A stretch of 64,000 bases of DNA from Runella salmonicolor (GCF_024158025.1 NZ_JAMZEL010000015.1:99195-163194); one strand, 5' to 3'; counted from the stretch's first letter, positions 8,952 to 19,073 are shown. A program made the numbers and translations. The notes: generated from the sequence alone by a model not told the origin.

Positions 8952-9512
8952 ATGAAGAATAATAAACTGAATAACCGACCACTCATCGCCACTTTTATTT
9001 TGTGTTTTGCAGCTTCATCGCTGCTCGCACAGCAACCCCCGAGTCCGAGGAGAGATACTGCTTTTTTTCAACCTCTGCTGGAAAATGTTCATTTAAAACC
9101 CATTATTATCGGCAGCAACGGACGGTATTATTACGGTGGACAACGCCTCCGTAACCAATATTCGCTTGAAATTCCTTTTGGTGAAATGGATGACCCAGAG
9201 GTGAATCGTTATTTTACCCGGGCGCGTACCATACGCGCGGTTGGCTCCGTAATATCGGCGTTGCCGGGTATCTATTTCTTGGTTACGTCGCGTTCGGTGG
9301 GTGGAAGAGGCGTGAGTCGTCAAACGTTCTGGATTACGTATTTTGGGGCTATCGGTGTTTCGTTGACTTCCAATCTCGTCGCAAACGCTCAACTTCGGCG
9401 AGCTGTCAATACCTACAATTCGCGTTTGGGCCGGCCACGCCTTGGGCTTTCGGCCGAACCCTTACCCAACAACGCGGTGGCGTTTGGCCTTAGTTTGAAG
9501 AAGGTATTCTAA
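8952..9512 (+). CDS. Small exported protein of unknown function
   Basis: 186 residues from the ATG at 8952. An in-frame start exists at 8865, but 8952 is preferred because it directly precedes a signal peptide (positively charged start, then ATFILCFAASSLLAQ). The mature part contains a Gly/Tyr-rich segment (GSNGRYYYGGQRLRN) and two short hydrophobic stretches near 95-115 and 125-145, suggesting a membrane-associated protein. I do not recognise a family. The downstream exporter gene is convergent, with only 5 bp between stops. Confidence 0.7.
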   Translation: MKNNKLNNRPLIATFILCFAASSLLAQQPPSPRRDTAFFQPLLENVHLKPIIIGSNGRYYYGGQRLRNQYSLEIPFGEMDDPEVNRYFTRARTIRAVGSVISALPGIYFLVTSRSVGGRGVSRQTFWITYFGAIGVSLTSNLVANAQLRRAVNTYNSRLGRPRLGLSAEPLPNNAVAFGLSLKKVF

Positions 9513-9517
9513 TAAAT

Positions 9518-10384
9518 TTACGAAAATTTATCGCGTTGTGCTACGTAGAGACCCGAAATCACCAAGGCTGTTCCAGCAAAAGTATGCCAAGAGAGCGGCT
9601 CATTGAGCAGGAGGTTGGAATAGGTAAATCCAAAAATGGGGCACAAAAACAGCCAAAGCGAAGCCTTTACCGCATCAAGACGCAACAAATAAAACCAAAG
9701 TTGCAGCGAAATAACCGACACTGGAATAATTAGCCACGCCACGGAAGCCCAAAATTGAATATCCCATTGGGCACGTTGCCAATCGGCAAAATAGAGGGTA
9801 AATGGCAACAGCATCAGTCCACCGAGCATTACTTGCCAACCGTTAATCAACAGGTTAGACAACTGCCATTTTACTTTGGAATAATAAACGCTTGCCGCCG
9901 ATACTGCCACAATCCCCGCCATCAGAATGGATAATCCTCTTGCGCTGGCGTAGCTGTTTTGAAGCAAAGGCCAAGTGGCCATGGCTGCCCCCGACAGGCC
10001 AAGTGCTACGCCGACGGCCTCGTACCAGCGCAATCGACGCTGGAGCCAAAACGCCGAAATGATAATCACAAAAAGTGGGCCTGTGGCCGTTGAAAGACTG
10101 CCGATACCTGCCGCTACCTCGCGCATTGAAATCACAAAGGCACTCAAATACAGCGTTGTATTGAGAAAAGCAAAAATGAGAAGCTGGCCCCATTCTTTGC
10201 CCTTGGGTAGTGGGTTTTTACGCCCTTGCACCACATAAGCGAAGCCGAGCATCAAACTGCCCGCAATCAAAAAACGCACATTAGCCAAAATAAGCGGGTC
10301 GGCCGATCTAATGCCAAATTTAGTAGCTACCGAAGCCGATGCCCACAAAGCCGCAAAAAATAAGCCAATGATAATATTTTTCAA
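9518..10384 (-). CDS. EamA/DMT-superfamily transporter
   Basis: 288 residues with ten predicted membrane helices in two homologous halves, the 10-TM drug/metabolite exporter design. The first half opens with GLFFAALWASASVATKFGI, and the second half has the matching SVISLQLWFYLLRLDAVKAS. These inner-membrane proteins export amino acids, nucleosides or other metabolites; the substrate cannot be inferred. Standalone gene. Confidence 0.85.
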   Translation of the reverse strand: MKNIIIGLFFAALWASASVATKFGIRSADPLILANVRFLIAGSLMLGFAYVVQGRKNPLPKGKEWGQLLIFAFLNTTLYLSAFVISMREVAAGIGSLSTATGPLFVIIISAFWLQRRLRWYEAVGVALGLSGAAMATWPLLQNSYASARGLSILMAGIVAVSAASVYYSKVKWQLSNLLINGWQVMLGGLMLLPFTLYFADWQRAQWDIQFWASVAWLIIPVSVISLQLWFYLLRLDAVKASLWLFLCPIFGFTYSNLLLNEPLSWHTFAGTALVISGLYVAQRDKFS

Positions 10385-10439
10385 GAAAGTAAAGGTGGGT
10401 TATAAAGTGAGCAAAAGGTGTATTTAAATCGTAAAAGTA

Positions 10440-11528
10440 TTATTTACAGTGTTGATTGTATTTGGTATAAGACACTTCGTCGCCCAAAGATTGTCCTTGT
10501 CGCCACATTTTACAGGCTTTTTCTTTTTGATTGTTTAACAAAAGTGCTTCGCCGAGCCAAGCGTGAATCTGGTCGGTGGAAGGGTCGAGATTATACGCCT
10601 TTTGGAGTGCTTCCAAAGCCTCGGCTTTTTGTCCTTTACGGAGAAAATATAGACCTGAGTTGCGGTGCGCATAACTGTTTTTGGGCGATTTGGCCAGCGA
10701 CTGGTCAATCAGCTTTTTGGCTTCTTCCAATTGATTTTGCAGCAGCAGTACGTAACCCTTGTTGTTTAAATAAATCGGGTTGACAACGTCAAAATCTAAG
10801 GCGCGATTAATGAATTGCAGGGCTTTCTCGGGTTGGTTATTACGGGCAAAAATCAGGGCTAAATTATTATAAGCCAAGTCCTGTTGTGGATTAAGCTTAA
10901 GGGCGCTTTCGAAATCGTCTTGTGCTTCTTTAAAATTTTTCTTGGCAAAATAAACAACCCCTCGGTTGACCCGCGCCTGCACGTTTCCCGCCTGCAAAGC
11001 AAGCGCACGGTCGTATTCCGAAAGCGCCTGTTCATAAAAACCTTGTTGGGATTTTAAATCGCCCCATTTTAAGTAATAATTGGAGGAATCTTGGTACACT
11101 TTACGAATCTGCTCTAAATCGGCCGCCGCCATCGAAAACTCATTTTTATCAATCAATACACCTGCTCGATTGAAATAGGCTTCGGCAAAGTCTTTATCAA
11201 TCTCAAGGGCTTGATTAAAATCCTCCAGCGCCTTGTCCCACTCGCCTATCCGCAAATAAGCAATCCCGCGATTGCTGTGAACATCCGCAAAATCCTTCTT
11301 TTTCTCCAAGGCTTCGTTGTAGTAGCGAATGGCATTGGCGTATTCTTTTTGTTCCAAGGCAAGATTTCCCTTTAAAAAAAATTGCGCTGCTTCACTCTGA
11401 TTTTGGTCAGAACAAGCCGTGAGAACCAATGTAAACAATGACAAAATGATAACGTAACCCGAAAAAACGAATTGGATGAAGGTTTTTTGGGTGGGTGCTT
11501 TTTTGAAGAAAAATGTGGCCATAAACAA
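10440..11528 (-). CDS. Tetratricopeptide-repeat lipoprotein
   Basis: 362 residues. The N-terminus has a membrane segment ending in a lipobox (TLVLTAC, Cys near 39; a start at Met3 is equally possible), followed by about nine TPR units such as ALEKKKDFADVHSNRGIAYL and AYNNLALIFARNNQPEKALQ. It is expected to be an outer- or periplasm-anchored scaffold for protein interactions. No catalytic domain. Partner unknown. Confidence 0.85.
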   Translation of the reverse strand: MFMATFFFKKAPTQKTFIQFVFSGYVIILSLFTLVLTACSDQNQSEAAQFFLKGNLALEQKEYANAIRYYNEALEKKKDFADVHSNRGIAYLRIGEWDKALEDFNQALEIDKDFAEAYFNRAGVLIDKNEFSMAAADLEQIRKVYQDSSNYYLKWGDLKSQQGFYEQALSEYDRALALQAGNVQARVNRGVVYFAKKNFKEAQDDFESALKLNPQQDLAYNNLALIFARNNQPEKALQFINRALDFDVVNPIYLNNKGYVLLLQNQLEEAKKLIDQSLAKSPKNSYAHRNSGLYFLRKGQKAEALEALQKAYNLDPSTDQIHAWLGEALLLNNQKEKACKMWRQGQSLGDEVSYTKYNQHCK

Positions 11529-11801
11529 TCGATATTGAAGTCACAAAGATAATGCCTTACTCGGAGGTTTTACCGAAACTGTTTTTTTTAATTACAACCT
11601 CTTTTATTGGAAAAGTCATACGAAAAAAGCTATCCTTTTAGAGGCTAAAAAGCAACTAATTTTAGGCGCAAAATAAATCAATTAACTATCTGCTAATTAG
11701 GCAAATATACTATAGTATGGGGCGATTTTAAGAGGAACTTTTAAGGGTGCTTTTTCGTTATTTATTTACAATGATGATTTATTGAAATAATACCAAAAAT
11801 A

Positions 11802-12806
11802 ATGATAAAGCAGCCAGAAAATCAATTAATAAATGCCGATGAGCAATGGCAAAAATCCATCCCTGCGCAGGTGTTTTTAAATCACTTTAGAGGGATTGAT
11901 TATCACATTCGTCACTTGGCAGGTTCTAACAAAATCGGGCATTTGACAGGGTTGCGCAGGTTCCGCCCAAAGCAGGAAGCTGAACGCTTGAATGTCACAA
12001 AAAAATGGCTTCTCAACGCGTGGAATGCTGAGTTTACATTGAGAACCACCGCCGCCAATCCTGACGAGAATTTTCTCAAATATGCCCTTCACGCCACCTT
12101 TCCGCAGGCGTATTATAGCGTGTTGTATAGCGCCAAGGCTTTTCTATCCATTCAAGGGATTAATGTGAATTCCGAAGCCATTATCAGGCAGATTATCAAT
12201 GGGTACGTGGTCAAAGGCTGGTATCCAAAATCGGTGAGTTTTTACGCGGAGGGGCCCGTTGGGCACTATACCCTTCATCATTTGCTTGATAGTGATGAGC
12301 AAGCCCTTTTATTACCCATCCAAACGCCTAAGCAGGCAGAAGCACACGTGGCTCAATTTCTGAAAACCACGCGTAACTTATCGGCGCGGGCGTTTCGGCA
12401 GCGTTTACAGGCCAATCCTGAAAAGGCACTCCGTACCAAGACGGGAAAGATATTGACGAAGTTTGGGGTACGAAATTGGGAACAAATTGCCAAGAGTATG
12501 GGTGTTACGACCTATTTCGATATTATGGCAAGACTAAAAGTATCGGGCAGTCAGCGCGAATTAGAGCGGTTTGTTGAAGCCGACATTGATATTTCTCAAT
12601 TTCACCATTCGTTGCTCAACATCGTGAAGTACCTCAATTTTGTCCATGAATGTTACATAGCAAAAGCGGTAGGAATAGACCAATATTCGCAGTGGATTGA
12701 TGCGCTTCCCGCTTATTTGCGCGATGGATTTGTAAAACAGCGATTAGAACTAAACACTCGACCGTTATTGGATTCGCTCCGCCCCAATCGACGACTGGCG
12801 GCCTAA
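11802..12806 (+). CDS. Conserved-looking cytoplasmic protein of unknown function
   Basis: 334 residues, soluble, mixed alpha-helical, no signal peptide. A helical block near 85-120 (FPQAYYSVLYSAKAFLSIQG) looks somewhat HEPN-like, but I see no RxxxxH catalytic motif and make no claim. The gene has normal codon use, begins at an ATG and ends inside the left arm of a long hairpin. Neighbours do not suggest a role. Confidence 0.65.
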   Translation: MIKQPENQLINADEQWQKSIPAQVFLNHFRGIDYHIRHLAGSNKIGHLTGLRRFRPKQEAERLNVTKKWLLNAWNAEFTLRTTAANPDENFLKYALHATFPQAYYSVLYSAKAFLSIQGINVNSEAIIRQIINGYVVKGWYPKSVSFYAEGPVGHYTLHHLLDSDEQALLLPIQTPKQAEAHVAQFLKTTRNLSARAFRQRLQANPEKALRTKTGKILTKFGVRNWEQIAKSMGVTTYFDIMARLKVSGSQRELERFVEADIDISQFHHSLLNIVKYLNFVHECYIAKAVGIDQYSQWIDALPAYLRDGFVKQRLELNTRPLLDSLRPNRRLAA

Positions 12807-12848
12807 CGCAAACGCCCAGCCAGAATTGGCTGGGCGTTTGCGTTAGGC
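12801..12848. terminator. Perfect 22-bp hairpin between convergent genes
   Basis: Arms 12801-12822 and 12827-12848 are exact reverse complements with a 4-nt loop (GAAT). The TAA stop of the upstream gene (12804-12806) lies within the left arm. It separates two convergent genes, so it likely terminates both directions, although no clear T-run follows on either side. Confidence 0.75.
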
Positions 12849-12864
12849 GCTGTTGTATATAAAA

Positions 12865-14379
12865 CTAAAACACGTCGTCGTCGTCATCAGCATCGGGACC
12901 CGAAAACATACTGCTGAGTAAATCTTTAAAATGAAGCCCATTGTCCATCGCTTGCTTGCCCACGAGCGAGTATTCTGCCATTCCGTGCAGGGCAAATTCC
13001 ATTAAAAACAGTTTTTCTTCGCGACCTAATCCCCGGTGGAAATCATCCACCAAATCGTCCAGACCTTCAATGGTACGCAAACGTGCTTCGTATTCGCGGT
13101 TGGTGAGGTCGCTCAAAATATCCATTTCATTTTCACCAAACCAATCCTGAATTTTTTGGAAAGGATTTTTAGCCCCTTTTTTCTTCTTTAATGATTCGGG
13201 ATTAATGAAATAATTCAGGAATTGGGTACGAATAGCTTTGCCAATCAGGTTTTGGGCCACAATTACGGGCCCTTCTACTTCACCTTCATAGACCAGCTCT
13301 ACCTTTCCACAGATAGCGGGCACGACGCCATAAAGGTCAGAAATACGTACGTAGGTTTCTTTTTCACCGTTGAGAAGCACGCGTCGCTCCGCCGCCGAAA
13401 GTAGGTTTTCGTAAGCCGCAATCGTTAGGCGAGCCGATACCCCGCTTTTAGAATCTACGTACTCGCTTTCGCGGGCTTCAAAGGCAATCTGCTCAATCAA
13501 ATCTTTGATGATTTCATTGGTCTTAATCATGCCCTTTTGTTCTGTTTTGACAATCGCCTCTTGCTGCGTAATCTTGCGGCCAATTTCAAGTGACTTAGGA
13601 TAGTGCGTAACAATTTGACTGTCAATCCGGTCTTTCAGAGGAGTCACAATGCTCCCGCGATTGGTATAGTCTTCAGGATTGGCCGTAAATACAAATTGAA
13701 TATCCAGCGGTAAACGTAGCTTAAAACCGCGAATCTGAATATCTCCTTCTTGCAAAATATTGAACAAAGAAACCTGAATACGTGCCTGTAAATCGGGTAA
13801 CTCGTTGATGACAAAAATACAACGGTGCGAACGCGGAATAAGCCCAAAGTGGATAACGCGCTCATCCGAATAAGGAAGCTTGAGCGTAGCCGCTTTGATG
13901 GGGTCAACATCCCCAATTAAGTCAGCGATGGAAACATCGGGCGTGGCGAGCTTTTCGGCGTAGCGATCGTCGCGGTGCATCCACCCAATTGGGGTATCAT
14001 CTCCTTTTTCATGGATGATATCCCGGGCAAAACGCGAAAGTGGCTCCAAAGGGTCGTCGTTCAGGTCTGAGCCAGCCACAACTGGGATGTACTCATCCAA
14101 CAAATTGACCATTAATCGTGCAATACGTGTTTTGGCTTGCCCTCTCAGTCCCAATAGATTGATGTGGTGCATTGACAAAATCGCCCGTTCCACATCAGGA
14201 ATAACGGTATCTTCATATCCCCAAATACCCGGGAAAACCGATTCTTTGGCCCGTAATTTTTCAATAAGATTATCTCTTAATTCCTGTTTAATGGATTTTG
14301 GCTGATAACCCGCCGCTTTTAACTCTCCAAGCGTGTGGATTTTGAGAAGCTGTTTAGACTTCAACTCACGATAGGTCAT
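12865..14379 (-). CDS. Magnesium-chelatase ChlI/MoxR-like AAA+ ATPase
   Basis: 504 residues. AAA+ core with a Walker A variant GLRGQAKT near 78 (Ala in place of the third Gly), Walker B CIFVINELPD near 190, and a sensor region FVFTANPEDYTNRG with TPLKDRIDSQ, the arrangement of the ChlI/BchI and MoxR group. The C-terminal 150 residues are acidic and end in a short Asp-rich tail (DADDDDDVF). Such ATPases remodel or insert metal into partner proteins, usually with a VWA-domain partner; none is encoded next to it here. Function is therefore open. A hairpin follows the gene. Confidence 0.82.
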   Translation of the reverse strand: MTYRELKSKQLLKIHTLGELKAAGYQPKSIKQELRDNLIEKLRAKESVFPGIWGYEDTVIPDVERAILSMHHINLLGLRGQAKTRIARLMVNLLDEYIPVVAGSDLNDDPLEPLSRFARDIIHEKGDDTPIGWMHRDDRYAEKLATPDVSIADLIGDVDPIKAATLKLPYSDERVIHFGLIPRSHRCIFVINELPDLQARIQVSLFNILQEGDIQIRGFKLRLPLDIQFVFTANPEDYTNRGSIVTPLKDRIDSQIVTHYPKSLEIGRKITQQEAIVKTEQKGMIKTNEIIKDLIEQIAFEARESEYVDSKSGVSARLTIAAYENLLSAAERRVLLNGEKETYVRISDLYGVVPAICGKVELVYEGEVEGPVIVAQNLIGKAIRTQFLNYFINPESLKKKKGAKNPFQKIQDWFGENEMDILSDLTNREYEARLRTIEGLDDLVDDFHRGLGREEKLFLMEFALHGMAEYSLVGKQAMDNGLHFKDLLSSMFSGPDADDDDDVF

Positions 14380-14585
14380 ATTGTCGAAAATTGGTTAGTT
14401 TGGGTATGTGTGTGTAACAGCCCAAAGGATAGAATAGTTTTGCATAGCTTCCCGAAAGTTAACAACTTTAAGTAAGTTTAGAGATTGCCAAGCAGTTTTT
14501 TATCCAGTTCATTTGCAACCTATTTCATTTTTCCGATATTTGTTCATACTCTGCTTGCAGAATAAATCAACCATTGAGAACCATT

Positions 14586-15920
14586 ATGCAAATTGTTCAA
14601 CAACTTCTTTTTGTCGCAGCACTCGGCCTCACGTCTTGGCTGATCAGCAAACGCATCGGAATTATTAAAAAGACGATTCAACTCGGCAAAGCCGTCGATC
14701 GAACCGACCGCCCTGCCGAACGATTGTCTACCATGCTACGGGTGGCTTTTGCGCAAAAGAAGATGTTTGACCGCCCCATTGTGGGTCTAATGCACTTTGT
14801 GATTTACGCGGGCTTTTTGCTCATCAATGTTGAAGTGCTCGAAATCGTCTTGGACGGGGTATTGGGCACTCACCGGTTGTTTGCCCCGTTATTGGGCGAT
14901 TTTTACCCAATCCTCATCAATTTCTTTGAGTTTTTGGCCTTAGGCGTACTTGCCGTCTGCGTCATTTTTCTGATTAGGCGCAATATCACCAAAGTAGAGC
15001 GACTTCAACCCACTCGCCACCGTGAGCTGAACGGCTGGCCTGCCCTGGATGCCAATACCATTTTAGGCATTGAAATTGTGCTGATGCTAGCAATTTTGAG
15101 CATGAATGCTGCCGACAGCTTATTACAAGAACGCGGTGCGGAGCATTATCCATTGGTAGGAGGCTTCATTTTCAGCGGCTTCTTACAACCTATCTTTACC
15201 AATCTTTCGGATGGCGCTTTGGTAGCAGTGGAACGCGTCGCGTGGTGGGCGCACATTTTGGGCATTTTTGGCTTTGCGCTGTACGTAACTTATTCCAAGC
15301 ATTTGCACATTTTTTTGGCGTTCCCCAATACCTATTTTACCAATTTGACTCCCAAAGGTGAAATGTTAAACATGCCAGATATTACCAAAGAAGTCAAAAT
15401 CATGTTGGGACTTGAACAACCTGATGCCAACGAAGTGCCCGCCGAAATTGGGCGTTTTGGGGCCAAAGATGTGGCTGATTTAAGTTGGAAAAACCTCATG
15501 GATGCGTACTCTTGCACGGAGTGTGGCCGATGTACGTCGGCTTGTCCAGCAAACATAACGGGCAAAAAACTTTCTCCGCGCAAAATCATGATGGATACCC
15601 GCGACCGCTTGGAAGATGTCGGTAAAAACATGCTGGCCAACGGGGGTGAGTTTAAAGATGATGGTAAAAGCCTGCTTGGGGATTATATTTCAGAAGAAGA
15701 AATTTTGGCGTGTACTACCTGTAACGCTTGCGTGCAAGAATGCCCGGTGCTAATCAATCCTTTGGAAATTATTCTACAATTGCGCCGCTACAAAATCATG
15801 GATGAAGCCCAAGCGCCGGGCTCATGGAATGCTATGTTCAATAACCTTGAAACCAACCAAGCTCCGTGGAAATTCTCTCCCGATGACCGTTTCAATTGGG
15901 CTGATAATCTCAAAAGCTAA
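14586..15920 (+). CDS. Membrane (Fe-S)-binding oxidoreductase, HdrC/GlpC-like
   Basis: 444 residues from the ATG at 14586 (a TTG lies 12 bp upstream). The first ~270 residues contain several membrane helices (FVAALGLTSWLIS, FVIYAGFLLINVEVLEIVL and others), resembling the NarI-type quinone/heme module. The C-terminal part has two 4Fe-4S clusters: CTECGRCTSACP and CTTCNACVQECP. It probably passes electrons between the quinone pool and a soluble partner; in related Bacteroidota a heterodisulfide-reductase-like subunit follows, but here the next gene is a small DUF3784 protein overlapping by one base (TAATG). Confidence 0.85.
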   Translation: MQIVQQLLFVAALGLTSWLISKRIGIIKKTIQLGKAVDRTDRPAERLSTMLRVAFAQKKMFDRPIVGLMHFVIYAGFLLINVEVLEIVLDGVLGTHRLFAPLLGDFYPILINFFEFLALGVLAVCVIFLIRRNITKVERLQPTRHRELNGWPALDANTILGIEIVLMLAILSMNAADSLLQERGAEHYPLVGGFIFSGFLQPIFTNLSDGALVAVERVAWWAHILGIFGFALYVTYSKHLHIFLAFPNTYFTNLTPKGEMLNMPDITKEVKIMLGLEQPDANEVPAEIGRFGAKDVADLSWKNLMDAYSCTECGRCTSACPANITGKKLSPRKIMMDTRDRLEDVGKNMLANGGEFKDDGKSLLGDYISEEEILACTTCNACVQECPVLINPLEIILQLRRYKIMDEAQAPGSWNAMFNNLETNQAPWKFSPDDRFNWADNLKS

Positions 15921-16240
15921 TGACAGAAATATACATTCTCGGAATTACTGGTAGCATTTTGATTGGCTTAGGGGTGTTCATTTGGAAAAAACAGGCCATT
16001 TATTTGCTGTCGAATTTTCCGCGTGATCCAAACGAACTTACCGACCCGAAAGGTTTAGCTCGCTGGGCTGGGATTTTTATCATTTTTATAGGGCTGATTT
16101 TTTTTATTTCAGGAGGTTTAGCTATGTGGCTGAAAGGAACAAAATATGAGTTGCTCACTATCGTATTTCTTTTGATTACCACATTTTTACTCACCATAAC
16201 TTACCTGATTGGTGGCCAGCGGTTTGTAAAAAGTAAATGA
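15920..16240 (+). CDS. DUF3784-like small membrane protein
   Basis: 106 residues with three membrane helices. The segment between the first two helices, LSNFPRDPNELTDPKGLARW, is what I remember as the DUF3784 signature. The gene shares one base with the stop of the Fe-S oxidoreductase gene, so the two are co-translated and it may be an accessory membrane subunit of it. A strong terminator follows. Function unknown. Confidence 0.7.
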   Translation: MTEIYILGITGSILIGLGVFIWKKQAIYLLSNFPRDPNELTDPKGLARWAGIFIIFIGLIFFISGGLAMWLKGTKYELLTIVFLLITTFLLTITYLIGGQRFVKSK

Positions 16241-16264
16241 CAAAACACTTGGACCTATAAAACG

Positions 16265-16298
16265 CAAAAACGGGACAGTTGCCTGCCCCGTTTTTTTT
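16265..16298 (+). terminator. Rho-independent terminator
   Basis: AACGGGACAG pairs with CTGCCCCGTT around TTGC (one mismatch), followed by eight T. It ends the Fe-S oxidoreductase/DUF3784 operon. Confidence 0.85.
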
Positions 16299-16541
16299 AG
16301 TTTTTTGAGTAAGTTTCTTGTTTGCACCTTAGTTCACCAAAATTTTTAAGGAAACTAATCATCAATCATTCACTTGAATCCTGATTTTTAACTTGCTTAA
16401 ACCACTTTGTGACTGCTTTTCAGCATTTGAGACGCTTTTGGCGTTTCTTACTCACTGTTTTATTTCCTAATTCCAAAAATAAAAGCACTGAACGAAAAGA
16501 AACACTCACCCAAAGAACTATACGAATATAATTCTTTTTTT
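16299..16541. other. Intergenic region between convergent genes
   Basis: AT-rich, no gene or strong structure seen. Confidence 0.4.
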
Positions 16542-17663
16542 TTATTCTCCAAAATGTTTTCGAACTTTTGCAAGGGCCGACCCAATCACTTGGTGCATGT
16601 CATAATAACGGTATTCTGCCAAGCGCCCGCCAAAAATCACATTTGTTTCTGCGTCGACTAGTTTACGGTATTCACGTAATAGCTTATCGTTTTTATCGTC
16701 ATTTACAGGATAATAAGGTTCCTGACCTGGCGTCCACTCTTGCGGATATTCGTGTGTAATGACCGTTTTGTCTTGCGTCCCAAACTCAAAATGTTTGTGT
16801 TCAATGATTCGCGTATAAGCTGTTTCGCCGTCGGTGTAGTTAACTACGGCATTACCTTGATGGTTGGGGGTATCCAACGTTTGATGTTCAAAACGCAGGC
16901 TACGGTATTCCAGATAGCCAAGTTTAAAATCAAAATACTCATCCAATTGGCCCGTATATACAATTTGCTTGGCCGATGCATCCAATTCCGCCCGGTTTTT
17001 AAAGTAATCTACGCCTAAACGCACATCAATTCCTTCCAACAAGGCTTCGTTGAGTTTATTATAGCCACCAATCGGAATCCCCTGATAACGGTCGTTAAAA
17101 TAGTTGTTATCAAACGTAAACCGGACTGGCAGACGCTTGATAATAAAAGCTGGCAAATCTACACATTTACGTCCCCATTGTTTTTCGGTGTAGCTTTTAA
17201 TGAGTTTTTCGTAGATGTCGGTTCCTACCAATGAGATGGCCTGTTCTTCCAGATTTTTAGGCTCTTTGATATTGGCAGCTTCAATTTGCTCCTGAATTTT
17301 TGCTTTTGCTTCTTCAGGAGTACGTACCTTCCACATTTGGTAGAAAGTATTCATATTGAAGGGCAAATTGTAGAGTTCACCGTAATAATTTGCGACGGGC
17401 GAATTGGTATAACGGTTAAATTCTACAAATGAGTTGACATAATCCCAAATGTCTTTGTCATTGGTATGAAAAATATGCGCACCGTAGTAGTGAACGTTAA
17501 TTCCTTCTACATTTTCGCAGTATGTATTTCCGCCAATGTGGTTCCGGCGGTCTACCACTAAGCATTTTTTTCCTCTTTTGGTGGCTTCGTGTGCCCACAC
17601 ATTTCCAAATAGCCCTGCACCCACAATAAGATAATCGTACATATTTTTTTGTTTATGGCCCAA
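16542..17663 (-). CDS. glf: UDP-galactopyranose mutase
   Basis: 373 residues, the typical length. N-terminal FAD-binding motif IVGAGLFGNVWA, then the family-specific blocks HYYGAHIFHTND, GRKCVDLPAFIIKRLPVRF and RYQGIPIGGYNKL, and a C-terminal VIFGGRLAEYRYYDMHQ. It converts UDP-galactopyranose to UDP-galactofuranose in the cytoplasm for surface polysaccharide synthesis. It may start a little inside the annotated start (Met8, MYDYLIVGAG). The next gene upstream is a UDP-sugar dehydrogenase, so the pair looks like part of a glycan precursor set. Confidence 0.93.
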   Translation of the reverse strand: MGHKQKNMYDYLIVGAGLFGNVWAHEATKRGKKCLVVDRRNHIGGNTYCENVEGINVHYYGAHIFHTNDKDIWDYVNSFVEFNRYTNSPVANYYGELYNLPFNMNTFYQMWKVRTPEEAKAKIQEQIEAANIKEPKNLEEQAISLVGTDIYEKLIKSYTEKQWGRKCVDLPAFIIKRLPVRFTFDNNYFNDRYQGIPIGGYNKLNEALLEGIDVRLGVDYFKNRAELDASAKQIVYTGQLDEYFDFKLGYLEYRSLRFEHQTLDTPNHQGNAVVNYTDGETAYTRIIEHKHFEFGTQDKTVITHEYPQEWTPGQEPYYPVNDDKNDKLLREYRKLVDAETNVIFGGRLAEYRYYDMHQVIGSALAKVRKHFGE

Positions 17664-17735
17664 TAGTATAGCCTTTCGTTTTGGGGCTATCTAAAAATTT
17701 ATTTCAGGCGGAGAATGATTGTTTACAAGTAATGG

Positions 17736-19025
17736 TTATAACCTCCAATACGTTATATTTTCTTCCGTATTTTTATACATTCCTTTCAAGTCCATCAAAA
17801 TCGGCTCAGTATTCATAATAGACTTGAAATAGTTAATATCCAGTGTTTTATATCCGTCGTGTCCTACCGAAACAATGACTGCATCATAGTCTTTGGACGG
17901 CTTATCAATGAGCGTCAATCCATATTCATGGGCGACTTCATTGGGGGACGCATACGGGTCAACAAGGTGCACATTGATGGAGAAACTCATCAGTTCTTTG
18001 ACCAAATCGGCCACTTTTGAATTGCGAATATCCGACACATTTTCCTTAAATGTAATCCCCATCATCAGTACTTTGGCATTCTGGGGGCTTTTTCCCTTTT
18101 GAATCAACATCTGTACCAATCGTTTAGCGATAAACCCAGGCATACCGTCATTGATACGTCGTCCACTGTGGATTACTTGCGGGTCGTAGCCTAATTTTTT
18201 AGCTTTATAGAGCAGATAATAGGGGTCAACGCCGATGCAATGCCCTCCTACTAAGCCAGGGTATAGTTTAATAAAATTCCATTTGGTCCCCGCTGCTTCA
18301 ATCACATCTTTGGTATCAATTCCCATCATGTCAAAAATAATGGCCAACTCATTCATCAATGAGATATTGAGGTCGCGTTGGGTGTTTTCGATTACTTTGG
18401 CGGCTTCGGCTACTTTGATGGTAGGGGCTTTGTATATGCCTGCGGTGATGATTTTGCCATAGACTTGGGCAATTTCTTCCAACGCTTCGGCGTCACTTCC
18501 AGAGACTATTTTCAGGATTTTATCAATGGTGCGTTCTTTGTCACCAGGATTGATTCGTTCTGGGGAGTATCCGATTTTGAAATCTTCCCCTAATGTCAGC
18601 CCAGATTCGGCTTCCAAAATTGGCAAACAATCTTCTTCCGTACAGCCCGGATAGACGGTTGACTCATAAATCACGTAATCTCCTTTTTTTAGGGCTTTCC
18701 CAATCGCGTGCGACGCCCCGATAAGTGGCTTCAAATCGGGTACTTTGTAGTCATCAACGGGGGTAGGAACGGCTACAATAAAAAAATGAGCCTGTTGCAA
18801 ATCATCGGGATTGGCCGTAAAGAAGATGTCTTTACCTTCAAAAATGGTTGAATCCAATTCGTTGGAAGGGTCTTGGCCAGCCCTCATCATATCAATACGA
18901 TGTTGATTAATATCAAATCCAATGACTCGGAAATATTTGGCAAATTCTAAAGCAATGGGAAGTCCTACATATCCAAGGCCAATAATTGCTATTTGTTTCT
19001 CTTTCTGGAGGAGTTGCTGATACAT
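17736..19025 (-). CDS. Nucleotide-sugar (UDP-GlcNAc/GalNAc-type) 6-dehydrogenase
   Basis: 429 residues. Rossmann motif IAIIGLGYVGLPIA at the start, VPTPVDDYKVPDL, ESTVYPGCTEEDCLP and the active-site block GGHCIGVDPYYL with the catalytic Cys. The closest recollected relatives are the TviB/WbpA-type enzymes that oxidise UDP-N-acetylhexosamines to the uronic acids using NAD+. It lies 72 bp upstream of glf on the same strand. The exact sugar cannot be decided from sequence. Confidence 0.9.
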   Translation of the reverse strand: MYQQLLQKEKQIAIIGLGYVGLPIALEFAKYFRVIGFDINQHRIDMMRAGQDPSNELDSTIFEGKDIFFTANPDDLQQAHFFIVAVPTPVDDYKVPDLKPLIGASHAIGKALKKGDYVIYESTVYPGCTEEDCLPILEAESGLTLGEDFKIGYSPERINPGDKERTIDKILKIVSGSDAEALEEIAQVYGKIITAGIYKAPTIKVAEAAKVIENTQRDLNISLMNELAIIFDMMGIDTKDVIEAAGTKWNFIKLYPGLVGGHCIGVDPYYLLYKAKKLGYDPQVIHSGRRINDGMPGFIAKRLVQMLIQKGKSPQNAKVLMMGITFKENVSDIRNSKVADLVKELMSFSINVHLVDPYASPNEVAHEYGLTLIDKPSKDYDAVIVSVGHDGYKTLDINYFKSIMNTEPILMDLKGMYKNTEENITYWRL

Positions 19026-19073
19026 TTTGTTTATTAATCTGACCGTAAAGATACAATACGTGTATGGTTAGTA

